A DNA stretch of 64,000 nucleotides from Polydactylus sextarius (GCA_016801845.1 CM028927.1:13488501-13552500), one strand, 5' to 3'. Shown: positions 10,877 through 23,510, numbered from the stretch's first letter. Numbers and translations: made by a program. Notes: generated by a model not told the origin, from the letters alone.

Positions 10877-12626
10877 CTGTGGGAAATAAGGAAAAACATC
10901 ACAATGAGATGACTCATGAAGCTACAATAACTGACCTCTGTGTTAGTGAAAAAAATAAATAAATGAGAAGTTCACTCTGAGCAAAAGTCAAGTGACACTC
11001 CCAGTTTTCCGTAACAATGATCTGCTGACGTATGGAAGATATTTCTACTTTTGGAAAATACACAACTCATTGTGTGAAAGAGCATCAAACAGTATAGACC
11101 TTGATGGACAAGCAAGGATACACTTGCACTTCATCTGCTGCACTATCCTAAAAAAACACAAACACTCAAATCTCTGACCAAATATAACAAAACTAAATAA
11201 AAGAACAGGTCACAGTTGTCCACACACCGTCTCCAAATATTAACATAGTCACATTTATGTAAATATTTTAGAAAACAAATATTTTATTATAAAATAGCTT
11301 AATTTTGAGAATGTATGTTAATACAAAAATGCATTTTAAAATGCATATTCAAGACGTAGCATAAGAACTTTATTAACTTTTTTGTCTCTATGACAAAAAT
11401 ACCAAAGTGAAAAAAACGTTTGTTGATAATCACTTAGTTGGATGTGCGGTTTCTTTCTTGTGTGTGAATGTGTAATTTAATCAAATGACATAAAATATAC
11501 TCTAACCTACAATATCCCAGTGTGATCAGGTAACACTTACTATAAGTAATATCCACCACCGGCTCAGACTGGTCATGTTTCACTGTGGTTATCACCTCAC
11601 AGTTCATGTTGGTGGACCTGGCCTTCTCTGAGCCAACCATGGCCAGAAACTCCCTGAGACAAAAAGAGAATTTAACAACTGATTACATTTGAGACATAAA
11701 GTAATTAAGTACATTTATAAAGCACTGTACTGGCGTATGGGTTTGAAATAACTCGTACTTTGACTGTGTCAGCTTGTGGTGATGGTGCAGTGTTTAGCAC
11801 AGTTGCCTTTCTGTGTGAAGTTTACATGTCGTCCCCACATCTGTGTGCAGGTTGGCTCTAAATTGCTTATTGATGTGAACATGCCTGTTTATGAATGTTT
11901 ATATATGTCAGCCTGTGATAGACTGACGACCTTCAAAACATTTTCAGACTGTAACTTCCATTGTCCTTGTTTGTTAAAATATAAAAAAAAACTGTTCTGT
12001 AATTGTTAATTGCACATTATTATGTTGGTTATTAACCCATCTACCAATTGGGCGTGTGTGTGTTTACTGGAACATACAAATATTATCTTACATCTTTACA
12101 TAAACCTACCAAACTATTAGTAAGTAACACAGTGATATTGCTCACACACAAGTACATTAATAATAATAATAATGCTGATCAGATATGTATAAACAACATA
12201 CAAGCATGTTAAGGATTTTTAATTTTGTCTTTTTAACAAGTAAAGTCATGAATGTTGGAGGAACATTTAAGACCATATGTAGCTGAACTACACACGTCAA
12301 GATCATAAAGTTAAACGTTTATTTTAACGAAAAGGTTTTTAATGTTAACCAATATATTAATATTACTAGATGTTAAAGCTGTGTGGCCTCACCAGTCACC
12401 TGAGAGACCTCTGCTCATACGCTTAGTGAAAAGCAACGCGTTGCGAACCGTAAAATACATCAACTAAAGTCACTTTAGCTTCGACAAAACGATTTAAAAC
12501 GACGCTACGACACAAACACGCGTCTTCTTACCGTGTGGACCGGATATTGGACTCAAAAGGAGAAAACCGAACCGTTATGTTCTTCACAGCTTTCAGCACC
12601 ACGGTCGCTTTACTGGGAGCCGCCAT
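10752..12626 (-). CDS. mrpl53: Mitochondrial ribosomal protein L53
   Basis: Component of the large subunit of the mitochondrial ribosome, acting in the matrix. Three coding exons (12626-12532, 11653-11541, 10876-10752) join with GT-AG introns to 110 aa; the human protein is 112 aa. Residues MAAPSKATVVLKAVKNITVR, FSPFESNIRSTR, EFLAMVGSEKARSTNMNC, DQSEPVVDI and DGEKLVMKGAKLTSREML align in order with the human FCPFEKNVESTR, SSEKVRSTNLNC, DGSEPCVDV and DGHRLIMRGAHLTALEML segments. The C-terminal tail is short, lysine-rich and poorly conserved, as in the family. Intron 1 (about 880 bp) contains an interspersed repeat. The gene is in tandem with fabp11, about 930 bp upstream of it on the same strand. 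The third exon begins at a tandem NAGNAG acceptor. Confidence 0.92.
11541..11653 (-). CDS. mrpl53: mrpl53 exon 2
   Basis: 113 bp from acceptor TTTGTCTCAG to donor TATA|GTAAGTG. It encodes EFLAMVGSEKARSTNMNC through VVDITY, the best-conserved part of the protein. Confidence 0.92.
11777..11936 (+). repeat. Truncated copy of a common fish interspersed repeat
   Basis: Segments resembling GGTGGTGCAGTGGTTAGCAC, TTTCTGTGTGGAGTTT, GCATGT, GGCTCTAAATTGC and CAGCCTGTGATAGACTGGCG occur in the order known from a widespread teleost repeat. The copy is diverged and has internal deletions. It lies in mrpl53 intron 1. Family recognised from memory, not by search. Confidence 0.65.
12532..12626 (-). CDS. mrpl53: mrpl53 exon 1 (coding part)
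   Basis: 95 bp encoding residues 1-31 and two bases of Arg32. The donor is CACG|GTAAGAAG. The context before the ATG is GCCGCC-like on the minus strand only in part, but this is the first ATG of the conserved frame. Confidence 0.9.
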
Positions 12627-12683
12627 GTTTCTTTCTTTAGACCTCTGACCTCGACGCAGATTAATGTCGCCTCTTGTATACGT

Positions 12684-12697
12684 CACTAGAGGGCGCC
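12684..12697 (+). promoter_or_regulatory. CTCF-like motif at the mrpl53 promoter
   Basis: TCACTAGAGGGCGCC matches the CTCF core at all but the first position. It lies about 60 bp upstream of the mrpl53 start codon, between the fabp11-mrpl53 pair and pag1. Confidence 0.45.
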
Positions 12698-14158
12698 AGA
12701 GGATAAATTACTCACTGCTGGAGACCTGGAAAAAAAATAATTAAAAAGATACAAGTATACTATCATAACTGATCAGTGGTCGGTTTGATTTAAGTCTAAT
12801 AAATACACTAAGTTGCAAGGATAAACAATGATGTTCAGTCTATTTTAATAATATTAAATTTAACCTGTTTAAAACATGTTTTCTTCCTTGTCATGCACCT
12901 AAATCCTCAACAACACTCTGACAGCCTGTGTATTCATCAGCTTCATTGGCTGTGACGCCATGTGCCTTTATATGTAAATATATTTCCAGCATGAGGTATT
13001 AGAAAAGATGTTGTCAGTGATGAGACCTGACACTTTTTTGTTTTGCTTGTTGAATATCCTGCTTTACTGCTGGGACCTCTGCAGGTGTCATCCCTGCTCT
13101 CTCATGTAATGTAACCACACAGAAGTAGTTTTAACAACCTTCACCCAGGTCATTTTAAAGAGGCGACACAGTTAGAGAACTATGTAAACACAGCAGCATG
13201 TCTTTCACAATGACACGACAAAGCTCATTAACACAAACTCAGAAGGAAACTGACTGTGGCACCTTCCTGCAATCATCTGACAAATGCTGTCACGGAGCAG
13301 AATTACGTTAGCGGCGGGGGTCTGTCAAGCACTAAGTCAATAAAAGAGGTGCTGCTCTCCAAATAGGCAATCAAACAGACACATCTCATAATCAAACAGA
13401 CAAGGAGGATGCAAAATGGTCCCCAGCTACTACAGCTTCCTGCAGTCTGCAGATGTAAGAGGTTAAAGTTCCCGTCAAGCTGAAAAAAAAAACATGTCAG
13501 AAATGGAAATGCATTTTAAGATTTGACCATGTTAGCACTTTGGTCAGATTTAATTATTGCATGAATTGTTTCTGAGAAATAAGTGAGTGCTGGCGTTTAA
13601 TGGAAGAGGATTTTGATACATAAAATCAAAACAATCATCTCATCTTACAATTTCTGGAAAAGGAAACTCGTCAAATCTGAACTCTGTGACTAAGTGGGTG
13701 TGTACATCTTTGGCTGCTTTTTCACAGTAAATGTGAGATCGTTTCTTAGTAGAAATGATAATCAAGTTCCAATGGTTGGTTTTAATTTTTTTCTCACTAA
13801 TCTAATGACTTAGTTTGAAAGAAGAAGAAAAAAAAAAAACGTTACCAGGAGAGAAAACATTTGACACTAATTGACTCATCTATCTACATTTTAAAACACT
13901 TTAGTTCTGTGTTTGCACTTCCTTGACCTTGGTACAGTACAACTATTTATAGCCGCCCTTCTTTTGGGGCATGTGACAAAACAAACGTGTTTTTCTCAGA
14001 TTGTCTCAAATGAGCTTGTGCAATTTATCCTAACTTCAACACGCCTCAAGTCTCTTTCCTGAAAGGCCGGTAGCCTGTGACAGTTGGACAGTGGGGCTCT
14101 AAATTTAGACAGACGACTACTAAGAGAACATTTCCTATACACACCCTGCAACCAGCCT

Positions 14159-14240
<82 letters not shown>

Positions 14241-15900
14241 ACACCAATACTTATTTAAGTAGTTGTTCTGTATTTCCAGTAATAAGAAAGTAAGGGAGAG
14301 GGCGCTCAGAAACAATGAAAGCTCGGGGGGCCGGTTGACCTCAGAGAGAGAAAATGCATTGTCTTGGTGCAGGATTTCATCTATCAAGGTCTCTGCCTGA
14401 GCAAAACAACAAGTTAGGAAATACGCTTTTCACTGCAAAATGATCATCTCCAGTAGGATGTTGGGCGTGTGTCTTTTTAATCTGTAAGTGCTATTAGGCC
14501 TTGTCTTTGTTTACCACTGTTTGGTGCAGTAATTTATGTGATTACTATTATGCAAGTGTTGCATAACATGATTCAAAGAGTTGTAACACTGTCAGTTTAG
14601 TTCATTTACCATCCGCTCTTCACACCAGGGGTGACACCCACTTTAGGTCTGAATATGAAGTATAGAAAGTGTGATATTATCAGATGGCTTAGAGTAGGTA
14701 TTCAGCTGCAGCTGAGAGAATGAATAGAGAAAAGCTGTAACAATATATGTGTGAACGCCCAGGAGGTTTGTTGGGAAGTACCAGTTCATTTACTGTTATG
14801 GGGGGAAAAAGCGCCACAAGCCTCCACCCCACCATGAAACAAATACACAGTGGGTAAGGAAGCAGAACGTTTGGTAACACCGTTAAAAATATCAATCAAT
14901 TGTTCTTTTTCGGGAACTTACAGAAGTCATAAAGCTGTATGTCATGTCATAGTATCGCTGATGGAAATGAAAAGACTTCAAATTTTGATATGATTTTTAA
15001 TCCTCTAATGTCACTGCAAACGATGGAGTTCATAAATGAGTAAATAGAAAAGCAAACAAACAAAAGCTCCTTACAGCACTTTGTTCTGTTAATATAATGA
15101 AATGAATGAAACCTATTAAAATGTCTTTGTAGGAAACAGCAAAGGCTTGAGATGAGTTTATACTGAATTCTGAGACAGTTTTAACGGTGAATATTACAGT
15201 ACACAAATCAGTCTGACAGAAACCAGGACATATCATATACATACCTACTGAGAGCAGCTTAAATAAACAGTTTAAATATTATTAGACTGTGTAAATTGGT
15301 TTTATGCAAATGACCAGAAACTACAACTAGCTCTGCTCCCAGTAAACCACACACCAGCATCAACTGTGACTTAATGTAAATAACTTCCTTATTGTTTTCA
15401 TTATTCATATTTCATATTATTCTCTTGAAAAATGTTCTTTAATACATGTAATAACTGTTTTTACATGTTAGTTTCATATATATGATGCACCTCAAAGCAC
15501 TTTAGATTAAAAACCAAAGCAAGCAGACAGATGCGAGGACGGAAGATGGTTAAACGGTATAAAAATATATATGTAGAGATAAATAAGACACAGCTTTGTT
15601 TTTTTAAAGTTATTTTGAGAAGATGAGGTGAAATATTTCTCACCATGGTGGAAATTCACATCATAGAGATCATGAGAACATTATAAATATAGACAAATAT
15701 GAAAATTAAAAAAAAAAAAAAGACATTGGGCACAAAGAAATATTCAAGATAAATAAGAACAATTTCAATTTCAAACAACAAAAGTCCATTGTTAGTGAAC
15801 ATACAGGGTCATGTGAATGTGTTAACTGCGTAACAAATACATTATTTTATCTGTGTATCTGTGTGAGTGTGACTGTAGCACATCTGTAATACAGCTACTG
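12698..15900. other. Intergenic region between mrpl53 and pag1
   Basis: Separates the divergent mrpl53 and pag1 5' ends. I see no coding exon. Apart from a long CA microsatellite near 14.2 kb and short A tracts, it is unremarkable AT-rich DNA that may hold regulatory sequence for either gene. Confidence 0.6.
14164..14245. repeat. (CA)n microsatellite
   Basis: About 36 uninterrupted CA units followed by one interruption. Open frames of alternating Thr/His or Val/Cys through it are artefacts. Confidence 0.97.
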
Positions 15901-15908
15901 GGTTGATT

Positions 15909-15930
15909 GATTGGAAGACTACATTTCCCA
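15909..15930 (+). promoter_or_regulatory. pag1: pag1 promoter: inverted CCAAT and ZNF143-type motif
   Basis: ATTGG (inverted CCAAT) is followed at once by ACTACATTTCCCA at 15918-15930, which then continues TATTCCC. This matches the ZNF143/THAP11 promoter motif ACTACAnnTCCCA. A GC-rich, TATA-less stretch with CpGs follows directly, as expected at a broad vertebrate promoter. Confidence 0.55.
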
Positions 15931-15939
15931 TATTCCCCA

Positions 15940-16281
15940 GCGCTGCCGCTCTCCGTCGCTCCTCCTCCTCCTCTCAGCAGCGTCCTGGCTGGCGGAGCTC
16001 AGTGAGCGGAGCAGTCAGACTGAAACACCTCGGCGTCTCATGTCCAGAAATGTGCGCAGGCTGAAGAGCGAGTCGCATCGTCCCGAGAGTGTGAGTGTGT
16101 GTGTGTTTACGTACGTTAACGTGTGTGTGTGTTTCTATCGTAGCTTTCATTTCTTTTCATCGTTTACACCGGAAGGATAAAAAAAAAAAAAAAAACTGAG
16201 CAAAAATCCAACCACTTTCTTCTCAGTGAATGCTGATTTTTTTTTTTTTTTTTGGACAGTCCTGCCTGTCCTCTCTCTCCG
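15940..16281 (+). other. pag1: Probable pag1 5' untranslated first exon
   Basis: GC-rich leader just downstream of the CCAAT/ZNF143 motifs. A strong donor TCCG|GTGAGTGC ends it at 16281; a weaker alternative donor is AGT|GTGAGT near 16090. A T tract followed by GGACAG just before 16260 could alternatively make the last 22 bases a separate tiny exon. The start is approximate. Assignment to pag1 rests on orientation and on the absence of another gene before 45.9 kb. Confidence 0.45.
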
Positions 16282-19200
16282 GTGAGTGCACGTTTCATAT
16301 CTGCTCTTATAGATATAAAAGTTAAAGTTTATTACCCTTATAATTAACATCTGAGGTGAATGCGGCACCAGAATGCGAATATAAATGTGTGGATGTTTAG
16401 ATGTGTGAGGCTGATACATCAGGAAACTTCAGTGATCCAGTAGTTGTGACTGCGGCAGACTCAGCGATCGCATTGAAACCATATTTGAGTGGTGGTGACA
16501 GGGACTTGTTGCCTTTGGGGGGAAAAAAAACATCATCATAGTAATAATATTAATAAATACACGTTTCTTGGCTTGATGCTGCAGATTCACTGATTTTCAA
16601 ACAATACTGCACCTACTGATTATTGGAGAAGTTACCAGTTTTGATGCAGCTGCATCAATTTAGACTCATCATCATTCAGTTCAGGCTTTTGCAGCAGATT
16701 CAGTGTATTGGATATAAAAGATAAATGTATTTATAACTGATATACCTATGATATCAGTTGGCCTTTGCTTGTGCTGTGGAAGCTGAATTCTTATCATCAC
16801 CTTCTTGTTTATTTGTAAAGACAGGAAATCAGATATGGTGTGATGATCTTTTTCATGTGGCTAGTTTTCCTGTGTGACTTATTTGGTCTGTGCTTGCTTT
16901 ATAAAATAAACCCAACTGAATAAACTTCCCCTGTGTTGATGGATAGATGGCTACGCACACAGACAGTTTACTGTATGTGCATGTCGTCGAGTCCTCAGGT
17001 TATCCTCAGAGCTGTCGTCTTTGACGCTGACAAGTACATGGCCTCTCTCTTCCAACATGGCTCAAAGCAGGCGTGCATGGTCAAACACCCATTTTTACGT
17101 GCATATAAAATTCAAGCGCACACGCACACACACACATATGCTGAGATATAAGCACACCTAACTTCCTGAATATCCTTCTCTGTAATTGTAAATAAGATTT
17201 TCCTCTCTGCTGACACCTGCCAAGTAAATAAACAGCATTTTTCACACTCTGTCAGTTCTCCTTGAATTCTCCCTCTTTTTAACCAAACTCTCTCTCAATC
17301 CACACACATACACACACACAAGCCCATAGAGCTAAATGCCACCGATAGATACCCCTCCTGCCCCCCCCTCAACTGAGAGTGAGTGCTGATGTGTTCACTT
17401 GCTGAATAGAAACTGTTGGCAGTCCATCTCCTCTCTGCAGCAGCAGCCTGGCTTTCACAGAAGTTGACATTCACTTCAGCAAACACAATTTGCTTCCTTT
17501 TGCATTTAATCCATTACCCTGTGCTAAACATTAGCTGGTGATGGTGCTTCTCTGTCATATTTTAATAGGAACATAGTAAATAAATACCAACTTCCCTGTT
17601 TGGGGATGGTGACAGCTGTGATCTGTTTGTACTAAATTTGTAACTACCTAAAAGGAGAACATGGGAACTATGATCAACAGCATCAATATTCAAATCAGGG
17701 GGGGAAGCAAATAACGTGAATCGAAATACTCAGTGTTATGTCCTCGTAGAAGGAAGTAGTAAAATGTCAACATGTTCGAACAAGTCAGTATTTGGCGTTT
17801 GTGTTTGACTACAAATGATTTGACTGTGCAGACGCAGTGAACGTAACGGGACAGCAGAGGGGCAAATGCTTGGTGACAGTTTGACCTCCAGAGTATTCAT
17901 AGCACGCCGCTAATGCTGGTATTTGGATGGAGACAAGGTTTGGTACCTGCAGCTGTTGCATCTAAGACGGGAGATGAATGAAGAGCAAAAAAGGGCCAAA
18001 ACCAAGGAGGTTAATATGGTTATGTTGTTGTTCATACATCCTGTAACTGAACAGCCACACAGAGAACAAGTTGTTTTTATGTCTAAACTCTCATTAAACT
18101 GTGACTAGGCTGTACCCTGCAATGACAAAGGTCTTGTGTCTGTCGTTACACTCCAATGTGTCAGATCCGAGGCTCAGATTTGTTTTTTTCTTAGTCACAT
18201 TTTTTTCTGTCCCTGTTGTCAAATTTGTGATGAATACTGCCTGTTAAACCCGTAGGTCAGGTGTTAGCCACATCTCAAACTTCCTGTTCAGATGTAAAAA
18301 AGGGCTGATTGGTTTCAGGAAATAATTTTAGACCAGGACGGTTTGACTTTAGCAGGCAGCTGCAACTCCCGTTGTAGGATTTTGAGTCATAACAGCAGCA
18401 CCTTGTGGGAAAATGACTTTGCAGAAAGTCATTTGCATGATCAAAACTCTATCCTGTTCAGGAGGGGTGGGGCTGAACAGCCGCCTGGTAATTGTGCAGC
18501 AATTAAAACTGGAAGAACATGGCCATGTTGAATCCTGAACTGGGCCTCGAAGGATGGAGTATAATCACGCTTTGTCTGACTGCTGTGAAAGAAGAGTTTC
18601 ATCATAGGCTGTCAAGATGTCGTTTAGCAGAATACACAGTTTCACACTCACTTAGGCTTTAACAAGCAAGAACCCCCTTCCCCATCATTGGTAGGCAAAC
18701 AGTGAAAGTGTTAGGCACCGCACCCCGGGTTTTTGCAATTACCCCTCACGCCCTGTTTGACGTCCCTGTCCATCTGAGACGAACACCTCGGGGAATCAGA
18801 CTGAGGACTGAGTCTGGAGGAAAGCACATGTTTTCCCGTTACGTTGTTTGTCGAACGGCAAACTCGCTTTAGATTGAGCAGAATTCTATTTATAAAAATG
18901 GAAAATCCCTTTATGTGCTTGCCTTGCAAAGAGATTTTGGTTTGTTATTGATCTGTAATGGAACAAAGTAGAGGAGCTAAATGTAAATGTTTGTCGCTGG
19001 TGGAAGCCGATGAGGGCATTTCATTTGAAAAAAGCCGTGAGACAAATGCAGGGAATTGAAGAAGTGAAGAGAATGAAGTAGTTGTCAAAGGCTTTTTCGT
19101 AAACAAAACACCAAAGTATGTGTCCTAAATTAACTTGACGTGAGAGGTTTTCACAAAGAAAGAGGAAACACATACGTTCGTCTAAACCAAACCAGAACTA

Positions 19201-20126
19201 TTTTGCAAGAGGTTGTTAAGTTCTATCACTAATTTTATTTAATATCTTTGCAGGTTTAGTGATTTAATTCAGTGTTACACATTAATCTGACACCTTTACT
19301 AAATTTCCTCAGTTATTACGAGGAACTTGTTGAGAATTGATCATTTATAGCAGGGACAAAAGATTTAATCATATGATATTTGAGGAGAATTTAAAAAAAA
19401 AGAAAAAAAGAAAGAAGTCCCCGAGTGAGATGTTCTAATAATAAAAAGAGGATATTGATTTACAGCGCATCAGCCGGGTTATCGCTGGTGCTCCTCTCCG
19501 TCGCCTCAACGCTATCGACTCTTGAGGAATTGATTTTTCATTTGTTCTGTACACTGTAAAGGGCACTTGTTACGCTTTTTGAGACGGCGTTTGTGGCAGT
19601 TATTAGCGCTGCTTCCTCAAATACACAGACTTCAAAAGGAGACACGTGACAGAGTGTTTAAATCGTCGACGGGTTTAGAGTCACGCTCTGTTCAGAAATG
19701 CAAATACAAACTGTAAAATCACTAACACGTGACTGAGGACGGGTGAGGGTACTTTTTTTTTGGTACCTCGGTAAAATCTGGGAATAGTTTTGTCTTTTTA
19801 CCTACAAAAGGGAAACTCCCTAATGCTGCTGAGTTAAAATGTTAAATATTAAGTTAAGTCAGTCAATAATGGAATCAATCATTGAACCAGTATCGTCTGG
19901 TTAGGGAAATTGTAGTAGATAAATGTATATGTATGTTTTACAGCTTCATCACTTTGATATTGTGATATGAAAATAATTTACTAGTTGTGTTTGTGGAAAA
20001 AGTGTGTGTTTATGTGCGGGACATGGCTCACTTCTAATAGCAAGTGGAAACACCCTTGAGACAAATAGCAGCTGAGGTCATTATGTAAGCTACCAACCGT
20101 AGGAATGGCAAATTTCATGTGTAGAT

Positions 20127-20230
20127 TTGTGTGTGTGTGTGTGTGTGTGAGTGAGTGAGTGACACATTGTTAAAGCCAGACTTGTTTGTCTTGACGTACA
20201 GTATTTGGAATCCAGCTTGATCCTGTCTAG

Positions 20231-20267
<37 letters not shown>
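20127..20267. repeat. Facing (TG)n and (AC)n microsatellites
   Basis: A (TG)n tract at 20127-20150 running into GTGA units, and an (AC)n tract at 20232-20267, lie about 80 bp apart. As complementary repeats they could pair as a hairpin. Confidence 0.9.
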
Positions 20268-20270
<3 letters not shown>

Positions 20271-20680
20271 CTTCCAGCCAAAACAGCACACACCCATACA
20301 CGTTCAGAATACAAACACACTCCAACAAATACATTTCATGAATGTAAAAAGGCAGATCTACTCTTACACACTCACACACGCCTCTCAGATCTCTATCAAC
20401 CACGCATACGTAGAACTTCAAACACAGCTGCCTCTGCATCAGGTTCTACTTACACTCATTTTACGTGTGTGTTTACCTCTTTTGTACATGCAGCGCACGC
20501 ACACACACGCGCGCGCATGCACACGATGGCCCTTAGCAGTCTTCTTAAGGATAACAGGCTGTTTCAGCTCGTGTTCAACTATTCTGCTGTGTGTCTCTGC
20601 GGCTTCGCTACAGTAACTTAAAACAGTCCTCACCTCTGTGCTGCTGCCGCTGTGTCACAGAGCGAGACAGACACCGGCGA

Positions 20681-20732
20681 GGATGGGTGAGGAGGGGTGA
20701 GGAGGGGTGAGGAGGGGTGAGGAGGGGTGAGG
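20681..20732 (+). repeat. 10-bp tandem repeat GGAGGGGTGA
   Basis: Five consecutive decamers. The first is GGATGGGTGA and the next four are identical. Four GGGG runs recur every 10 bases, so the plus strand could form a G-quadruplex. Confidence 0.9.
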
Positions 20733-21016
20733 CAGAGCCTGGTGTGTCCAAGGCAAGTAAACACCGTGAACGCAATTAACTGAGATTGCCTCAGGGAAGC
20801 TCTAATGGGAAATCACAGTCACTCTCTTCCCAAGAATTGCGAGAAACGCAACTTGCTACGTATTCACCTTCCAATGGTGGAATGCAGCAAAAATGTTTTC
20901 ATCCCAACGATACAATCTTGAGCAGCACAGCTTAGTTATCTTAACATGAAATAACCTTGTAATTTACTCTCTAAATCAATGAATCATCTTTCATGCTTAA
21001 AGTAATAGTTTTAGGG

Positions 21017-21125
21017 ATATTTAATCGAGAGAGTGTTTAGCTTAGCTTAGCCTAAAAACTGGAAGCAGGTGTCTCTGTCTAAACACTGTTCTCCTACGAA
21101 CACAGGTGCAAAACTGGCTATGAAC
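21017..21125 (+). repeat. Diverged copy of the fish 'TTAGCTTAGCTTAGC' repeat
   Basis: The string TTTAGCTTAGCTTAGC followed by CTAAAAACTGGAAGCAGG matches the core of a widespread fish repeat. A second copy in opposite orientation lies near 38.1 kb. Confidence 0.6.
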
Positions 21126-22036
21126 AGCATTAGCTGTAACCTACTGAGGCTCAAAGTAAAGAAAGAACTATTTTTCTTTAAAAGAATCATTGTTTTCTTG
21201 TCTACTTCTTGGTCTTTAGTCATGCAGATAGTTTCCACCTCGTCCGATCAGGTTTTAACATCAGTCTCTGAGATTTCTGTTGCCAAAGCCAGTTCAGGCA
21301 CGAGTGAATGGAATTTTTGTTGAAATGACATTTGACGGAGACACAACAGGAACATGTGTCTCCAGAGAGAATATCAAGATCTAGATTTGAAACCTTTGTT
21401 GGAGAACTGGATACTACTTCCTAGACATATAAGTGACACATGCTATTTGAGTAATTTAGGTCAGCTGACTCTATTGTTTTGATCAGGTACTCCTGAGTGT
21501 ATTTCTTTCAAAAAATATCCCTGCATGTCTTGCAGTTTTGCTTCCCTTGGGTGTTGCAAACACTGGCCGGCAGCCGGCGAATCTTTGCTCCAGCTCGTTC
21601 ATGTTAGTTTATTTTCTTTGAACGCTCGTTCGCTGCTATCGAGGGCCGCTGTCTGTTATTGTTGCTTCTTCTCAAATGGAGTGATGCCAACGACTGGGAG
21701 GGGACAAGCAGCAACATCCTCTCTGTAGCCGAAGCTGGGAATGACTTGTGGGAAAAGTGGTTGTACTTTCTCTAAACGTCACATCGCTGATACAACTTTT
21801 AATGCCTTCAAATGAGCTGCGAACGAACGGTCACTAATGATTAACCACGTTGGAGAGGTGAAGCGAGATAAAGGGACAGTAGACATGGTTGAGTGGACAG
21901 AGTGTGTGTATAGATTGTTCCTTCTCCTTGGTGTAAAGTTTTGCTGATGCAGCACACACCCTTTCATATCCACATAGTAGAGGTCTTTAATGTCACCCGA
22001 GGGGGGGGTGGATCTTCATCTCAGACTCTAACTGGG

Positions 22037-22060
22037 TGTGCACACACACACACACACACA
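22037..22060. repeat. (CA)n microsatellite
   Basis: Short CA tract, with further degenerate CA blocks to about 22118. Confidence 0.85.
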
Positions 22061-23344
22061 TACCTGCATGTTAAGCACAAACATACACACAAAAGGTCTG
22101 CACGCACACACACACGTACACGTACTGATGCCTTATCTGTATTCTGCAGGGACTGCTCTTTTTTCAGCACATCTCTCTGGACATCCTTGCCTGCAAAAAT
22201 CATCACCTTTTTTTTTTTTTTTTTGCAAAAATAGGAAAATAGGGCACAAGTAAAAATGAATTTTGTCCTTTAGAAAACGTACAATACAGTGAGTGCTAAT
22301 GAGGACATCATGTGTTTATGGGGTCAGGTGTTCAGCATCATGTGTTTGGAGAGAAATAAAATCTGTTCATCTCTCTGGATATGAACAGATCATAAAACAC
22401 AGAGAGATGATTATTAGTTAGGCTCGCTGACTTCTCTCTCTCTCTCTCATTTGTAAAATACCCATGCTGGGAGTTTTATGTGTTCCCATTTGTAACATAT
22501 AAACCGAGCATAATAGTTCAGGCTCCACACATATCAGGAGATAGTTTGCTCTGTCTGTGTGATGGATCGAGCTGGCTGACACCGTTTCTACACATTTTAT
22601 CGCTTTATTCCGTTTCGGTCTACCTTATTTTTCTTCCCTTCCCTCCCACCTCTTCGTCTTCCTTCACCTTTTCCGTCCCTCCTCATCTCGACTTGCATTC
22701 CAATCCTCCTCCTCAATGACCTTCTGTCACCACTTCTCACTTATTCACATTTCCCGTCAATTTGTCTGCTTTCTGCTCGTCTTTCTTACATTTTTAATCC
22801 ATCCCTCCTATACTCCTATCCTCCTGTCTCTTTTTCTGTCTTTTTCTTCCCTATTTTCTCCCTTTTAAGTCTCTAAGAAACCCTGAAAACCTGTAAAACC
22901 AACCCCACCAGTAGCATCGATCTTGAGCAGAGAGGCAGTTAGGCTCACACACACACAAAGATTGTCTGTCCCGCAGACTAATAATTAAAGCGTACCTCCC
23001 TCTTCCCCTTTTCCCAAGCCGGCTCATAATAGGAAATGCCCCCGTTATCTCTATGGGCACTGGCATATTAATATAAGCCCTACACAAACAAGGTGTGGGT
23101 ACATGCTCTGCTATGCCGGCACTCTGATAACATGCAGTAGTACAGCGTTCGTATGAAATGTGCAGTCAACTCTTTTCAAACTGTTTTCCCTGAGGTTGTA
23201 GCACTCATCTGTGTGGTAATGCGATGCGAGAAGGTGAAGAATAGACAGGTGTGAAAAGGAACGGACGAAGGCGCGAATCAGAATCACTCTCACATTTTTT
23301 CTAAGTGCGTAGTTGTGTGAGAATATACTCCACGCCACAGCGTA

Positions 23345-23510
23345 AGGCTGCAACTAACTAAAGATTATTCATTTATCTGTTTGTTATGTCTTTGTTTTGC
23401 TGGGGATTTTCTGAATTATTAATAAATTGTAGTCGATAAAAACAGATGAAAATGGTGAAAAATACCCATCGGTAATTTGTAATTTGTCCAAAACCAGAAT
23501 ATAGTTGTTT
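23345..23510 (+). repeat. Diverged 'GGCTGCAACTAA' palindromic-end fish repeat
   Basis: Begins GGCTGCAACTAACTAAAGATTATTC and contains ATTAATAAATTGTAGTCGAT, GGTGAAAAATACCCATC and GTCCAAAACC. These occur in the order known from an abundant teleost MITE-like repeat. Family from memory. Confidence 0.6.

Noticed and set aside
14046..14387. Open frames of 61-113 codons across the 14.2 kb CA repeat
   Set aside because: The repeat has no stop in several frames, so the frames arise from composition alone.
20681..20732. CRISPR-like direct repeats
   Set aside because: The units are contiguous 10-mers without spacers in a vertebrate intron, so this is a minisatellite.
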